Assembly (NCBI GenBank): GCA_900772775.1
Contig: CAAGRW010000189.1
Span: 1 to 16,782, forward strand
Direction: 5' to 3'
From: Candidatus Rifleibacteriota bacterium
GTDB taxonomy: Bacteria; Vulcanimicrobiota; Xenobia; Xenobiales; Xenobiaceae
Length of the DNA: 16,782 nt
Shown here: positions 1 through 11,500 of the stretch, one piece after another
How the letters are laid out: each line of letters starts with the position of its first letter
How positions within the stretch are numbered: position 1 is the stretch's first letter
The notes under the pieces: model-generated
What the model was told of the DNA's origin: nothing
Databases searched by the model: none
What the model saw: only the letters and a program-made list of their open reading frames with translations
Translations under genes and position numbers: made by a program

Positions 1-3000
1 AAGTCTTTCATATGAGGATCTTTTTTGCCCTGTTTAGGACGCAAGTTCTCTTCTGTCAGAACTAGACCGCCGTTATTGCGTATCTCTTGCTGAGTGAAGA
101 AACCGGCACAACCATCACGCATAGTCAGGAAGATCTGGCCGTTTATCGTGCCTTCATATTCAAAGAAGAAGAGCCAAGTGTCACCTTGGTTGATAAAGCG
201 TTTAATGCGAATATCGTAATGGATAGTTTCGCCAGGTTGAGGCAAACCGCGATGGAAAGTGACATTAGCATCTAAGAGACGATAAACGCGCTTGCCTTGA
301 GCTTTAAAGTCGATACCTAACCAACTGCAAAGGAAAAGATCGGCTTGGCCAGCTTCGACGGAAATGAAGACCGGAGCTCTGTTGCCATCTAAGTACCACA
401 TACCAGGCACTACGTCATGTTCGGTGACTACGCGTCCTGAACCTAAAGAGAGCGGCTCTCCCTCTACAGAAATAATGCGATCTACAAGCATAAGTGGCTC
501 GGCAGGCAAGCGCACGCGCGTAGAATAATTATCAATAGGAGCAAACTTCTCGCCTAAGACTTTACCTATTTTACCTATGGCAAATTCTAAACATTCATCT
601 CTATCTAAAAATACTTTCTGACCAGCTGGGGCCAAAGAAGGCTTACCTCCACAGACGTAGCCGTCAGAAGTAGTAAACTCGACGCCGTGAAGTTTAGTTG
701 TATAGGTATGTGCGCTGTCATGGCTGTCTGATTGAGGCTGGGAAGTATTAGTTGTTGAAGAAATATTGTCGCGAGAAACTTCTTGAGCAGTACTTGTTGT
801 GGCGAAAATAGGTAAATGCTGAACTGCTTGAAGGTTGTTGGTCAAATTAAGCTCACTAGGCAAAGCGGCGCCGGGAACATTTGCTAATTGCTGAATTAAA
901 ATGCTCTGGCGGTTCATAAGAGAAGCTATGGCTTGGGAACTATCTTTGACAAATTCTAGCCATTTAGAGTGATTGAGCTGTGAAGATTGAGAAACTTCTA
1001 CTAAGACTTTTTCCAGCTGTTGCATGGGTGTAGAAGGAATGGAAGCAATGCTGGTAGCGGATTTTAAAGCGGTGTTGGTAGTGGCTTGGCGATCCGCATT
1101 CATTTGATAAGTATCCGCAGAGACTGGGGCTTGGTTGGTAGATTGAGGAATACTCATATTAACAGTTCTTCTTTCCTCGCTGGAAATGGCGGGCACAGGC
1201 TCCTGAGGAACCGATACCTTGGTCAAGATTGTCTGGTGATCCTGAGTAGAAACAGTAGCTTTAGGAGAAGACAAATTCTCCTCTTTATGTAAAGCTGACA
1301 AGTCAGTTGGAGCCAACTTGGGCATAGGCGGATTAAAGGCAGGTCTGCCTAAAGATATATCAATATTTTTGACTTTCTCGTTGCTTTGGTGCAAGAGGTT
1401 GGCTGGGAAAAGTTTTTCCAAATCAGGACGCAATCCCTGACTTATAGCTCCGGCTAACAGACACTCCAAAGAAGCCAACTCTGCTTTGCCTCTATTGCTC
1501 AAACTTATGGCAAAGTGTGGCTTATCGGCTAAAATACTGTTAATCATACGGCTGCAAGCAGCGCCGGGGCCCATCTCCAAGAAAATGCGCACTCCGTCTT
1601 GCCAAGCCTGGCGGATAGTTTTTGTATAATCAAAACCAAAGCGACCGTGAGCCACAATGGAGTCGGCAATCTTCTCTGAAGTTAAATTATAAGAGCAATG
1701 GTAGTAGCCGCTATAAAAGTCTATACCTTGGGGAGGAGTGCAAGGAAGGTGGTGCATGTTCCAATATTCTTGAGCTACTGGATCCAAGCAATCGCAATGT
1801 ACTGTGTCTACGCCACTGACCAAAATAGCTTTGGTTTGCAATTTGGTACAAAGAGTAGTGACAGCTTCACGAGTGCCGCCTATAACGCATTCATTATCAG
1901 TATTGACAATTAGTAAGCGTACTTTGGAAGTAGATTTTATAGCCTCTTTTACCTGGGCAGCAGGGACTCTTATAAGGCCGACAGTCCATTCGAAAGGAGC
2001 ACCGGTAGGAATATTCCAAGCTCGTCGGGCAGCTAGACACTGACCTGAAAGTTGTTCGCGGAACAAGTCGGAATTTTCCATGCGCTTATACATTAAGTCA
2101 CGCTCTGGCCAAGCTCTGAGAGCAAATAGAGCTGCCGATTCGCCTAAGCTGTAGCCTACGGCCGCTTGAGGCTCGATACCTAAATAACGAACAATATCGG
2201 TAGAGAGCATGGCGAAGGTAACTTGGCTAAACATCATTTTGTGAGTGTCGGAAGCCAAATTCTTTAGGGCATCGTGTTGCCAGCCTTCTTCCCAATTTAA
2301 GCGGTAGGGCTGGTTCCAGCGGGCCATAAATTCGTCGGCCATATAAAGGTTTTCGCGATCAAAACGATCCATAAGTGCCGGGAATTGCAAAGCCAACTCG
2401 CGTCCCAGGCCGAGGAAATTGGCTCCCGAACCGGGATAAACGAAAGCCACTTTGCCATGCTCTGCCAAAGGTTCTGGAGTATAGAAAATAGAGTGATTGG
2501 CTAAAGCTTTATCGGAGTAATTTTCCAAATGCTTCAAAGCCAGTTTGAGACGGATTTGAAACTCATTCCAAGGTTCTTCGGCATTTAAGTCAATGACAAA
2601 GGCCATGGCTAGTTTTTGCTTAGTATCTTGACGTTGCCACCAAGAAGCGCTCAGCTTAAGTAAAGCCTCGACAGCTGGTGTTCCGCTCTCTCTGAGGCTG
2701 TCAGCTTCTTGTTGCAATTCTTGCAATTTTGCTTCTAGTTCTTGAGGCTGAGCTGCCAAAGAGGCGAAAATAACCGATCTAGCCGACTCAATAGCTTCAT
2801 TTCGGCTTATATAATCTTCGGCAGGCGCTTCTTCCAAAATGGAAGCACAAATGTGGCCAGGATAAGCCATACTAATTACAGCAGCACAACGTGTGCCTTC
2901 AGCGCGATTGCGGAACCAGAAGGATGGTTTCCTGTGAACGCACAGGCGGCTGCTAGAATTGGGCTGTTCGGCAATAGGCTTAATATATTCGGGAGTAGCT

Positions 3001-5558
3001 GGCAAAATATGCCTATCCAAGCTCAAAGCCGTTTTAACTACGGAAGCTAAGACCGAAGCCGCTCCACACCTACCAATTATGCTGCTGACTGAGCCGACAG
3101 AGAGAGGGAGGCTTCCTTTATCGATACTGCGACGCAATTGCTGCAAAACTTTGGCTTGATTCGGATCAGTCAGCAAGTTGCTATGGCTAAATTCTAAATA
3201 GCCGAGTTTTTCAGGCTCTATATCAGCTTGGAGGCAAGCTTGCTCCAAGGCAGTTTGGGCAACTTGTTGTTCTCCGTTTCCATTTTGGCTGTCTTCTGCT
3301 TGGCCGAAACCTTTAATTAAACAGTAAATGTGATCGTGGTCGCGTTTAGCATCGCTCAAACGCTTTAAAACCAAGCAACAGGCGCCTTCTCCGTAGTTGT
3401 CAGTTTGAGCGTCGAAATGGGAATGAGCTTGGCGCACATCTCCTTGCAAATCGACAGCTCCCACCAAAGCCAGGTTCAAGTCGCCCCTTTGTAAAGCTTG
3501 CACTCCCAATTTTAAAGCTGTAAAGCCGGAAACTTCTTGGGCTGAAACTGTGAAAGAACATCCTCCGAACTGAAATTCACGAGCGGCACGGCTGGCGGCA
3601 ATGCTACCTAAAGCTCCCATAGTTCGGGTGGAGTCTAAAGGCTGGGAAATTTCGTCTTTTAGCTCTTTAAGCCAAGATTCAGCTTCTTCAGCCGTTAAAT
3701 CTAAAACTTTAGCTAGTTGTTGGGCTTTCTTTTCCAACTGCCAACGTAAGTTAAAGTTGGTGGAATTTAAGTCTAAAGCTATACCTATAAAAGCGGCTGC
3801 TTCGTTGCGTCTTTCGCGAAGGGGTTGACCGGCATCAGTCATAGCTTGAGAAGCCACATTCAACAACAATGATTGCTGAGGCAAAATATTGGGAATATCT
3901 GTAGGTGGGATACGGAACTTACCCAGAGGTACAGACACTTTCTCAATATAGGCTTGTCTGGTGCTAGATGCTGTTGTTGGTGTGCCGTCTACACCTTGCC
4001 AGCGATTTTTAGGTAAATCAGTTAGAGCTGAAATTCCGTTAAAAATAGAATCTCTAAATTTATTGGTATTGTCTAAAGATCCGAAATGACAGGCTAAACC
4101 GATAACGGCTATACTCTCAGTATGGGTAGTGGAGTTTACTTGAGCAATATCTTTATCGGAACTTTGAGTAGAAGCATCTGAAGCAGACGGTGCATATTCT
4201 TCCACGATAAGGTGAGCGTTGATACCGCCAAAACCGAAGCCGCTGACAGCTGCGCGACGAGGACGGTTAGGGTGCTTAGGCCAAGTTACTTCTTTGTTCT
4301 CTACGCGAAAATGGCTTTTAGCTAAAGGCAGGCTGGAAACTTCAAAATTGACCTGAGGAGTAATCAAGCCATTTTGCATATTGAGCAATACTCTAATTAG
4401 TCCAGCTGAACCAGCAGCAGTAAGCAAGTGGCCAATCATAGACTTAACAGAACGCAATTGGCATAAAACGCCCTCAGGAGCATCTTGCCAAATTGTTTGC
4501 AAGCTATCGAATTCTACTTTGTCTCCTACAGGAGTGCCGGTACCGTGGCATTCGATTAAATCTACATCCCAAGGTTGTAAGCCGCAAGAGGCGTAAGCTT
4601 GACGTAAACTGCGCACTTGGCCTTCGCTTGAAGGCGCTACTAAGCTGCCTTCAATATCATTTGACAAGCCGACGCTTTTTATAACGCCATATATTTTGTC
4701 GCCTTGGGCTACAGCGTCTTCCAAACGCTTGAGAACTACTAAGCCGCAGCCTTCGCCTACCATTAAGCCGTCAGCTTTAGCGTCAAAAGGAGAGCATACG
4801 CCGCTGGGGGAGAGAGCGCGTAAAGCTGAAAATCCCATTTGAGTATATAGGCAATCGGGACGGGAAAGGCCTCCGGCCAACATCGCGTCGGCTCGGTGGG
4901 CTCGCAACTCGTCGCAAGCTAAAGCGACGGCTACTAAAGAACTGGCGCAAGCTGCGTCTAAAGTGTAACCGCCTAAGCCTAAGCCCAGCTTGCCTGCTAT
5001 CAACTGAGCTGGCAAACCTACCGGGTTTGTGTTGATAGCAGCTGTTGTTGCGTCGACTGGCAACGCTTGACTGTCGGCGGAAGACACATTTAAAGCTGCG
5101 CTTTTTTGGGGAAAAGCGGCAGCCAGCTTGTGGCGCAAACGTTGCTCGAAGTCGTTGCCCAAAACGGCTTCACTCAGAGCAGAGGTAGTATCGGTAGGCA
5201 AAGCGATAGCCGCCATTACTACACCGGTGCGCTGCCTATTTATATTTGAGCAATCCTCGAGCGCCTGTTTAGCTGTGCTTAAGCTCAAGGTAAATACAGG
5301 ATCGGTTCCTTTAGGCAAACCTTCTTCCTCAGGAGTAGGAAGATCGTGCAAATAATAACCACGCAGGCAGCGCAAAGCGTCGGCCGAGGGAGTTTTACTA
5401 AGATGCTTTTCCGCGTTTATGGGCCAGCGATCTGCGCCTGGCTGTTCGGAAAGATCCTTAGCTTCTTTAAGGCGCTGCCAATATTCTTGGGCATTAGCGG
5501 CACCGGGGAAATGGAGTCCCAGGCCGACTATGGCTATATCTGTATTACGTGCTGCCAT
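1..5558 (-). CDS. pfaC: PfaC-type PUFA synthase subunit with fused PfaB-like AT (KS-CLF-AT-DH), C-terminus cut off by window edge
   Basis: This is the chain-extension and dehydration subunit of a cytosolic Pfa-type fatty acid/polyketide synthase. I translated 1852 residues from ATG 5558 with no stop before the left edge. Residues 8-440 are a complete ketosynthase with Cys204 in DAACASS, His338 in ECHGTGT (Ala is usual where this has Cys) and His377 in IGHLLTAAG. Residues 480-890 are a second KS fold in which the catalytic Cys is Gln674 (VSAQEVSG) and the IGH histidine is Arg (IIGRCG), the marks of a chain-length-factor domain. Residues 1037-1340 are an acyltransferase with Ser1137 in GYSLGES and His1254. 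A Q-rich helical linker lies near 1509-1565. From 1684 there is a FabA-like hot-dog dehydratase (MLVDRI, VEAGQAD at 1734-1740, YRLL, GCAGFF), and the rest lies outside the window. In marine bacteria the AT is a separate gene, pfaB; here it is fused, as in myxobacterial Pfa3. The gap to the upstream gene is 40 nt, and the start has only a weak AGG 12 nt upstream, so it probably depends on operon transcription. Confidence 0.93.
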   Translation of the reverse strand, partial: MAARNTDIAIVGLGLHFPGAANAQEYWQRLKEAKDLSEQPGADRWPINAEKHLSKTPSADALRCLRGYYLHDLPTPEEEGLPKGTDPVFTLSLSTAKQALEDCSNINRQRTGVVMAAIALPTDTTSALSEAVLGNDFEQRLRHKLAAAFPQKSAALNVSSADSQALPVDATTAAINTNPVGLPAQLIAGKLGLGLGGYTLDAACASSLVAVALACDELRAHRADAMLAGGLSRPDCLYTQMGFSALRALSPSGVCSPFDAKADGLMVGEGCGLVVLKRLEDAVAQGDKIYGVIKSVGLSNDIEGSLVAPSSEGQVRSLRQAYASCGLQPWDVDLIECHGTGTPVGDKVEFDSLQTIWQDAPEGVLCQLRSVKSMIGHLLTAAGSAGLIRVLLNMQNGLITPQVNFEVSSLPLAKSHFRVENKEVTWPKHPNRPRRAAVSGFGFGGINAHLIVEEYAPSASDASTQSSDKDIAQVNSTTHTESIAVIGLACHFGSLDNTNKFRDSIFNGISALTDLPKNRWQGVDGTPTTASSTRQAYIEKVSVPLGKFRIPPTDIPNILPQQSLLLNVASQAMTDAGQPLRERRNEAAAFIGIALDLNSTNFNLRWQLEKKAQQLAKVLDLTAEEAESWLKELKDEISQPLDSTRTMGALGSIAASRAAREFQFGGCSFTVSAQEVSGFTALKLGVQALQRGDLNLALVGAVDLQGDVRQAHSHFDAQTDNYGEGACCLVLKRLSDAKRDHDHIYCLIKGFGQAEDSQNGNGEQQVAQTALEQACLQADIEPEKLGYLEFSHSNLLTDPNQAKVLQQLRRSIDKGSLPLSVGSVSSIIGRCGAASVLASVVKTALSLDRHILPATPEYIKPIAEQPNSSSRLCVHRKPSFWFRNRAEGTRCAAVISMAYPGHICASILEEAPAEDYISRNEAIESARSVIFASLAAQPQELEAKLQELQQEADSLRESGTPAVEALLKLSASWWQRQDTKQKLAMAFVIDLNAEEPWNEFQIRLKLALKHLENYSDKALANHSIFYTPEPLAEHGKVAFVYPGSGANFLGLGRELALQFPALMDRFDRENLYMADEFMARWNQPYRLNWEEGWQHDALKNLASDTHKMMFSQVTFAMLSTDIVRYLGIEPQAAVGYSLGESAALFALRAWPERDLMYKRMENSDLFREQLSGQCLAARRAWNIPTGAPFEWTVGLIRVPAAQVKEAIKSTSKVRLLIVNTDNECVIGGTREAVTTLCTKLQTKAILVSGVDTVHCDCLDPVAQEYWNMHHLPCTPPQGIDFYSGYYHCSYNLTSEKIADSIVAHGRFGFDYTKTIRQAWQDGVRIFLEMGPGAACSRMINSILADKPHFAISLSNRGKAELASLECLLAGAISQGLRPDLEKLFPANLLHQSNEKVKNIDISLGRPAFNPPMPKLAPTDLSALHKEENLSSPKATVSTQDHQTILTKVSVPQEPVPAISSEERRTVNMSIPQSTNQAPVSADTYQMNADRQATTNTALKSATSIASIPSTPMQQLEKVLVEVSQSSQLNHSKWLEFVKDSSQAIASLMNRQSILIQQLANVPGAALPSELNLTNNLQAVQHLPIFATTSTAQEVSRDNISSTTNTSQPQSDSHDSAHTYTTKLHGVEFTTSDGYVCGGKPSLAPAGQKVFLDRDECLEFAIGKIGKVLGEKFAPIDNYSTRVRLPAEPLMLVDRIISVEGEPLSLGSGRVVTEHDVVPGMWYLDGNRAPVFISVEAGQADLFLCSWLGIDFKAQGKRVYRLLDANVTFHRGLPQPGETIHYDIRIKRFINQGDTWLFFFEYEGTINGQIFLTMRDGCAGFFTQQEIRNNGGLVLTEENLRPKQGKKDPHMKD

Positions 5559-5598
5559 TTTGTTTAACAACCTATATCTAAAAGCTCAAAATATTAAT

Positions 5599-8500
5599 CT
5601 ATAATTTATTGCTACGGAAGGACTTAGCTAATGTAGGACTCATGACCCAACGTACGTCTTGCCACTCGGCCAAAACTCTGCCTTCTTCGTCTACTACAAA
5701 GACATCGCCGCACATTTGGCTCTCGCCAACTTCTTTGGGATAGAGCAAAATTTGGGCTTTAGCAGGGAATTTGTCTACGTATTGACGGTAACGTCCGCCA
5801 AACATAGGCAAAGAGCACAGCCCGCGTTCGGCTCCACTCCACAACAAACCGCTTTGCAAAGCACAATCGAGGAACAGAGGATTGGTGATAGGTTTTTCCT
5901 GAGGATGGTTGACCAAAGCGTGGCCTCTATCTTCCACATTGGCGGCTAGACCATGTTTGTTGCAAGAGCGCACTTTATTTATACCGCGTAACTTGGGGCC
6001 GTGGAATAAATACTTATCGTAAGCTTCCGGCATAGTGCAAGGATAACCATTCTCTTCCAAAGGGTGTCGATCGTGTTTTCTTAACGGTTTGGCTTGGCGC
6101 TGAGCAGTCAAGACTGCTGTACCTTCCACGCATTTGAGAGGACGGGCGTTGGGTTTGCAATGCTCGATAGCAAAATATACCAACAACTCCGAATCTATAC
6201 GCTCAACCTTTTGAATGACAATAGTTATATCTGTATCTGCAATAATTTTTGCGGGCTCGTCGTGTTCTTCGCCTCGTGGCAAAGTAATTGGTTTAAGGAT
6301 CCGCAAATTATCGCAACCCAAGAAACGGTATTGAGGGAAATATTTATGACAAGCTTGGGCGGCCAGCTCGACCATTAAGGCGGTAGGCATAACAGAATGG
6401 CCGCCTAAAACATGATCTTCTAAAAGGGGATAGCGCTCTGCGTTTAGAGTTCGGCTGTAAGGATCGCTATGGCTGCGACGAGCCCAATCAGCAGAGAGTT
6501 CGTCTGTGTCTGCCGAAGATACGAGACTTTGAGGAGGGACGGGCTTGGGGCCCGTCAGCGCAAAAGGGCGCTCTGACTCCTTGGCTTCTTCGTCTTTATC
6601 CAGACCCAAAGATTGGGCCAAAGGACTTACTTCTTGTCCGTCTTCGCCAGTTGGCTTCCCTTCAGAACTTGTTTCCGAAGGGGCGTTATCTTCATGTGGT
6701 ACATCAAAGCCTGCTCCCATGATAAGCTCACAAGCTTGTTCGTGACCGGCTAAGATTTCGGCTGTTAAAGCTCTAGCTCCGCGACCTCGCTCGATAACTT
6801 CCACGCCGAGTTGCTCAAATTTGCGTTTGAGACTTTCATCGACCATGCCACCTTCCCAAGGGCCCCAACCCATAGCATTAAAGCGAGTCTTGGGATACAA
6901 ACTGCTGGCTGCATAAGTAAATTTATTCATTACTTCGTTGGCCATGGCATAATCGGCTTGTCCGGGACGGCCGAATCTGGCAGATACAGAAGAGAATGTA
7001 AGCACAAATTGCAAAGGCTCATCTTTAAGTGCTTGCATAAAATTATATAAGCCGTTGACTTTTGTATCAAAGACCATATTGAATTGTTCGTCGGTCTTGT
7101 CGCAAATGTAGCGATCTGCCAAAACGCCGGCGCCATGGATTAAACCTACAATCGAGCCGTAGCGCTGATGAATATCTTCAACAACTTGAGCTATTAAGCT
7201 ATCATCGCGAACATCTAAAGAGATATATTCCACTTGTGAGCCTAAAGCTCTTATGTCACTAATATTTTGGGCGATCTCACGGTTGACCAAAATACGTCGG
7301 CACTCGCCTTCGAGTTGCTTGGGAGAGAGACTCTTGCCACTCTGTTTAGATTGTTGATACAATAAAGTTTTTAAGTCTCTGGCTGTTTTGGCAGATTTAG
7401 TTTGAGTCCATTCGGGAACTGGAATGGGAGAACGGCCTACCAATACAAAGTTGAGTTTACAATGCTTAGCCAGTAATTTGGCGCAATCGGCAGTTACGCC
7501 GCGAGCTCCACCGGTGACAATAACGGTAGAGCCGGGAGCTGGTAAGTTTACTTTAGTTAAGTCCAGCTTTTCTTCACGCAAAACAGGAATACGGCGCACA
7601 TTGTGGCGATCTATACCAACTTCATTACTGCCGTCTACCATAAGTTCGGCTAAGATCTGGGTGGCGATATGTCCGGGATCGGCGTCTACGCAGAAATCGA
7701 AGGAGCGACTGCGTAAGCGAGGATATTCTTGAGCCACAACTTTGGCTAGGCCATGTAAACCAGCTTCGATTGGGTTGCTAGCTTCGTCGAAAGTGCCAAA
7801 GTGACCATCCATGCGGGTGACGGTTAAGAAGAAGTCTGGCGTTTGGCCTACTTGTTTCCATAATTGGCATTGTTGGCGCACCAACTTGAAACAATCCTTC
7901 AAAGCTTCTTCGGCGGCATTGCGTTTGAAGAACAGATCGCCTTGCTCATAGAGCGGGAAACTGGGCATGATAGCTATCAAACCGGCAAATCTGTCTGCCA
8001 AGCGAAGTTGCTGATCTGTCAAAGGCTCATCTTTGCTAACCAAGCAAGCTTGCAAACCAAATTGTTGCATAGCTGCGCAGAGAGCCGGAGCGATATAACC
8101 GTCATTAGTAATAACGTAGAGGCCTTGAGTGTTTATCTCTACAGGTTTATTGGGCGCAGGCGACTCTTTGTAGTAGAGCTTTCTGCGCTTGAGCATCTGA
8201 CCATCTGGAGCTAAGCTAGACGTTAAATCAGTTGCCGCTTCCGGTTGCAACTCGGCTTCTGCTTTTAAACTCGAGCTATTATCGACAGGCTGCACGGCTG
8301 CAGTTTCCAATTTGTTTTGGGAAGTGGAAGCTTCAGCCGCGCTTTGTTTAGCTTTGTCTGTCGTGTCAGCTACAGTATCAGCCTGTGGAGTTACGCTCCG
8401 GCAAGCTTCATTTTTTTTTTCTTCCCCTGAACCCTGAGCGTCCTTTTGGGGAGCGTCGGTAGGAGGAGTTGGCTTGTCGTCGTCGCCCAAACGTTTCAGT

Positions 8501-11500
8501 ATGTCACGCACAGTGTGTAAAGAGCCAATTTCGTCCGGGCCGATAGAAGAAGCAGCGGGAATTATTTTCTGAATGGCAGCCAAGATCTCGACTCGCTTAA
8601 TAGAATCGATACCTAAGTCATTCTCTAAATCCATGTCCAAATTGAGCGTTTCCAAAGGGTATCCGGTCATATCGGCTACGATTTGTAACACGGCTTGCTC
8701 TTGATTGGCAGGAGCTGGCTGTCCAGAAACTTCAACTTTAGTTTCTGCTTGGTTTTGAGACTTGGTCTGAGCTCCCAAACGGCTGATAATATCGCGTAAA
8801 GTATGCAAAGCCCCTATCTCTTCCGGACTGATAGTTTCGGCTTGAGGTAATTGCTTTTGTACGGCAGCCAAAATCTCAACTCGCTTAATGGAGTCGATTC
8901 CCAAATCGTTTTCTAAATCCATATCCAGATTTAAAGTTTCCACTGGGTAACCGGTCATTTCGGCCACTATTTTGATGATAACTTCTTCAGCTGAAGCATC
9001 ATTGTAAGTTGTAGCAGATGGGGTCTTTACTTCTTCGACAGCTGTGGGAGCGAGTTTGTCGAGAATTTGACGTAAAGTGCGCAGAGAACCAATTTCGTCA
9101 GGAGCAACGCTATTAGAATTTGGCAATTGCTTCTGGATAGCAGCCAAAATTTCCACACGTTTAATGGAATCAACGCCTAAATCATTCTCTAAATCCATAT
9201 CCAGATTTAAAGTCTCTACCGGATAGCCGGTAGTTTCAGCTACTACGTCAAGTAAGACTTTTTCCGGGTTGACGGAACTGGTGGCAGAACTATCGGCCAC
9301 TTTGTCAGAGCTGGGAACTACTGTTGTAGTAACAACTGTTTCTTGAGCTGTGGACTTTGTGGCAAGCTTATCGGCAATTTGGCGCAAAGTTTGCATAGAG
9401 CCGATTTCATCTGGAGCAATGGCTGAAGCGTTAGGAAAACGTTTTTGAATAGCAGCCAAAATTTCTACTCTCTTGATAGAATCAATACCAAGATCGGTTT
9501 CCAGGTTCATGTCTAAATTGAGCATATCAGCCGGATAACCGGTCATTTCGGCAACTACGCCAAGAATGGCAGCAGTGAGATCGTCTCCTTGAACCGCTTC
9601 CTGAGGAGTAGCAGTAAAGGTAGGCTTAGACTCGCGCTGAGTGGCGGAGGTAGATTTAGCTTCAGAAATGGGCTTGGGCAAAGGCTCTGCCGTGGAAAAA
9701 GCGGCCATAGCTTGAGCAATAGGCACAGACGGCTCGACAGCAGTTTGCTGGACTGGCATAGCTGGAGCGCTGGCAACTTGTTTCGCTATAGGGTGCTCGA
9801 TAGGCATGGCAGGCAAACTAAGCTCAAGAGAGGGCACACATGTTGCTGCGCCAGAGCCCAAGCTAAGCTGAGCCAAGTTTTGCTGAGAAGCGATAATGCT
9901 TTGTAAGGTTTGCTGAATCTGAACTTGGCTGTCCAAGAAACGCAAATGAGCGCTAGCCGTCTGCTGTTGCAAAGTTTGCATGGCTTCCAAACCGGCTTGA
10001 ATAGTTTGGAAAGCTTGGCTAAGCATAGAAATATTGCTTGCAGTGGGCAGAACCGCTGTTTTTTCTTCGTATGTCATAGGAACAGCCTGAGAAACAGAAC
10101 CTTTCTGAAGTTTGGTGCCATTATTTAAAGCTGTCGTCGGAGCGGATGAAGAGGCAAAAATAGGTGTAGAAGCGACAGCTGCGCTGGTCTTGATCGGTTC
10201 GGCCTCGAGTGAAGCGGTCGATTGAGGCGCAGCAAGTCCGTTGGCCGACTTCGTCACAGTAGACTCTGTGGCGTTAGGCGCGGTTGCGTTGGTCGGTTCA
10301 AAAGCTATTTCGCCCAATTCCGGCGGCGCCGAAGGGTGTACTGTAGGGTTGTCGCTGATAAATTTAAGCGGCTGATAACCTTCTACAGGTTTAATGGGAT
10401 CGCAAGAGGGAGCGGGAGCATGTTTGCCGGGAGTGCGATAGTTGGCGCCGCAAATAGGTACGCTCATGCGTTTGTGGCGGGGCTCGGCAACGGGCTCTTC
10501 CCATTTATCCAACTCAACAGGATAACCTAAAGCAGCTAATTGAGCTAAGCTCTGAGCCAAGCATTGCAACTCTCCGCCGCCTTTGCGTCCATCAGTTGAA
10601 AGCATATGGTGAGCTTTTGAACCCAAGATCTTTTTCACTAAGCCTGTGAGCACGGTTTTGGGGCCAACTTCGATGAAAGTGCGGAAGCCGTCAGCGTACA
10701 TGTTCTCGATAATGTCTATGAAGCGTACGGAACTGACTAATTGCTCGCCCAAAATGCGGCGCAAAGCTTCGGTATCGGCTTCGTAGGCTTTACCGGTAAC
10801 GTCGGCATACACCGGCACTTGTGGTATATGCATTTCGGTTTTGTGTAAAGCTTCACAGAAAGGCTCTTTGGCTGTGGCCATAAGTGAGCTGTGGAAAGCT
10901 GCCGATACTTGCAAGCGGCGAGCGGTAATCCGCTTGGATTTGCACAGCTCTTCGGCTTGGCCGACGGCTTCTTTGGAACCGGAAATGACGCCTTGGGTTG
11001 GGTGGTTGCGGTTGGCCAACACTAAATCGCCGCCAACTTCCTTAACTACTTCTTCTATAGTTTCCAGAGGAGCAGAAACGGCTGACATAGCACCTCGACC
11101 ACCGTCGCCTTTAGCCATAAGCGAACCACGTAAAGCCGAAAGAGCGAATAAATCAGCTTGAGAATATACGCCGGCTTGCTGTAAAGCGACAAGCTCGCCA
11201 TAAGAATGGCCGGCCATAGCCTGAGGCTCGACGCCAAAGCTGCGCAAAATAGCAGCTACTGACGATTCGACAGCGCCTAAGCAAGGCTGGGCAGCTCTAG
11301 TATCGGTGATGGCTTTAGTGTTGGCGGCGTCTTCACCGTCGACAAAACGTTTGACAGGGAAGATCAGGCGAGCTGGATCTTGTTCGGCTTCTAAAGTGTT
11401 GTGAGCCGTTTCCAAGGCTTCCAAAGCTTCGGGGAAAATGCTGAAGAACTCGCGATCCATGCCCACATATTGGCTGCCCTGACCGGGGAAGAGGAAGGCC

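Noticed and set aside
5559..5598. Separate promoter for the third synthase gene in the 40-nt AT-rich gap
   Set aside because: No spaced -35/-10 pair fits in the gap, and the genes are tightly spaced in one direction, so a single operon is simpler.
7864..8214. 116-residue open frame on the plus strand within pfaA
   Set aside because: It is antisense to the pfaA region between the KR structural half and the ACPs, has no ribosome site, and no recognisable features. The long plus-strand open frames all through 1-14867 look like shadows of the Ala/Leu-rich minus-strand genes.
8482..9585. Repeated DNA that could suggest a tandem duplication element or CRISPR-like array
   Set aside because: The repeats are in frame, about 280-310 nt apart, diverged at DNA level and encode ACP domains.
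9589..9906. 105-residue Arg/Ser-rich open frame on the plus strand
   Set aside because: It lies opposite the low-complexity linker of pfaA, and its composition is what the reverse complement of that linker would give.
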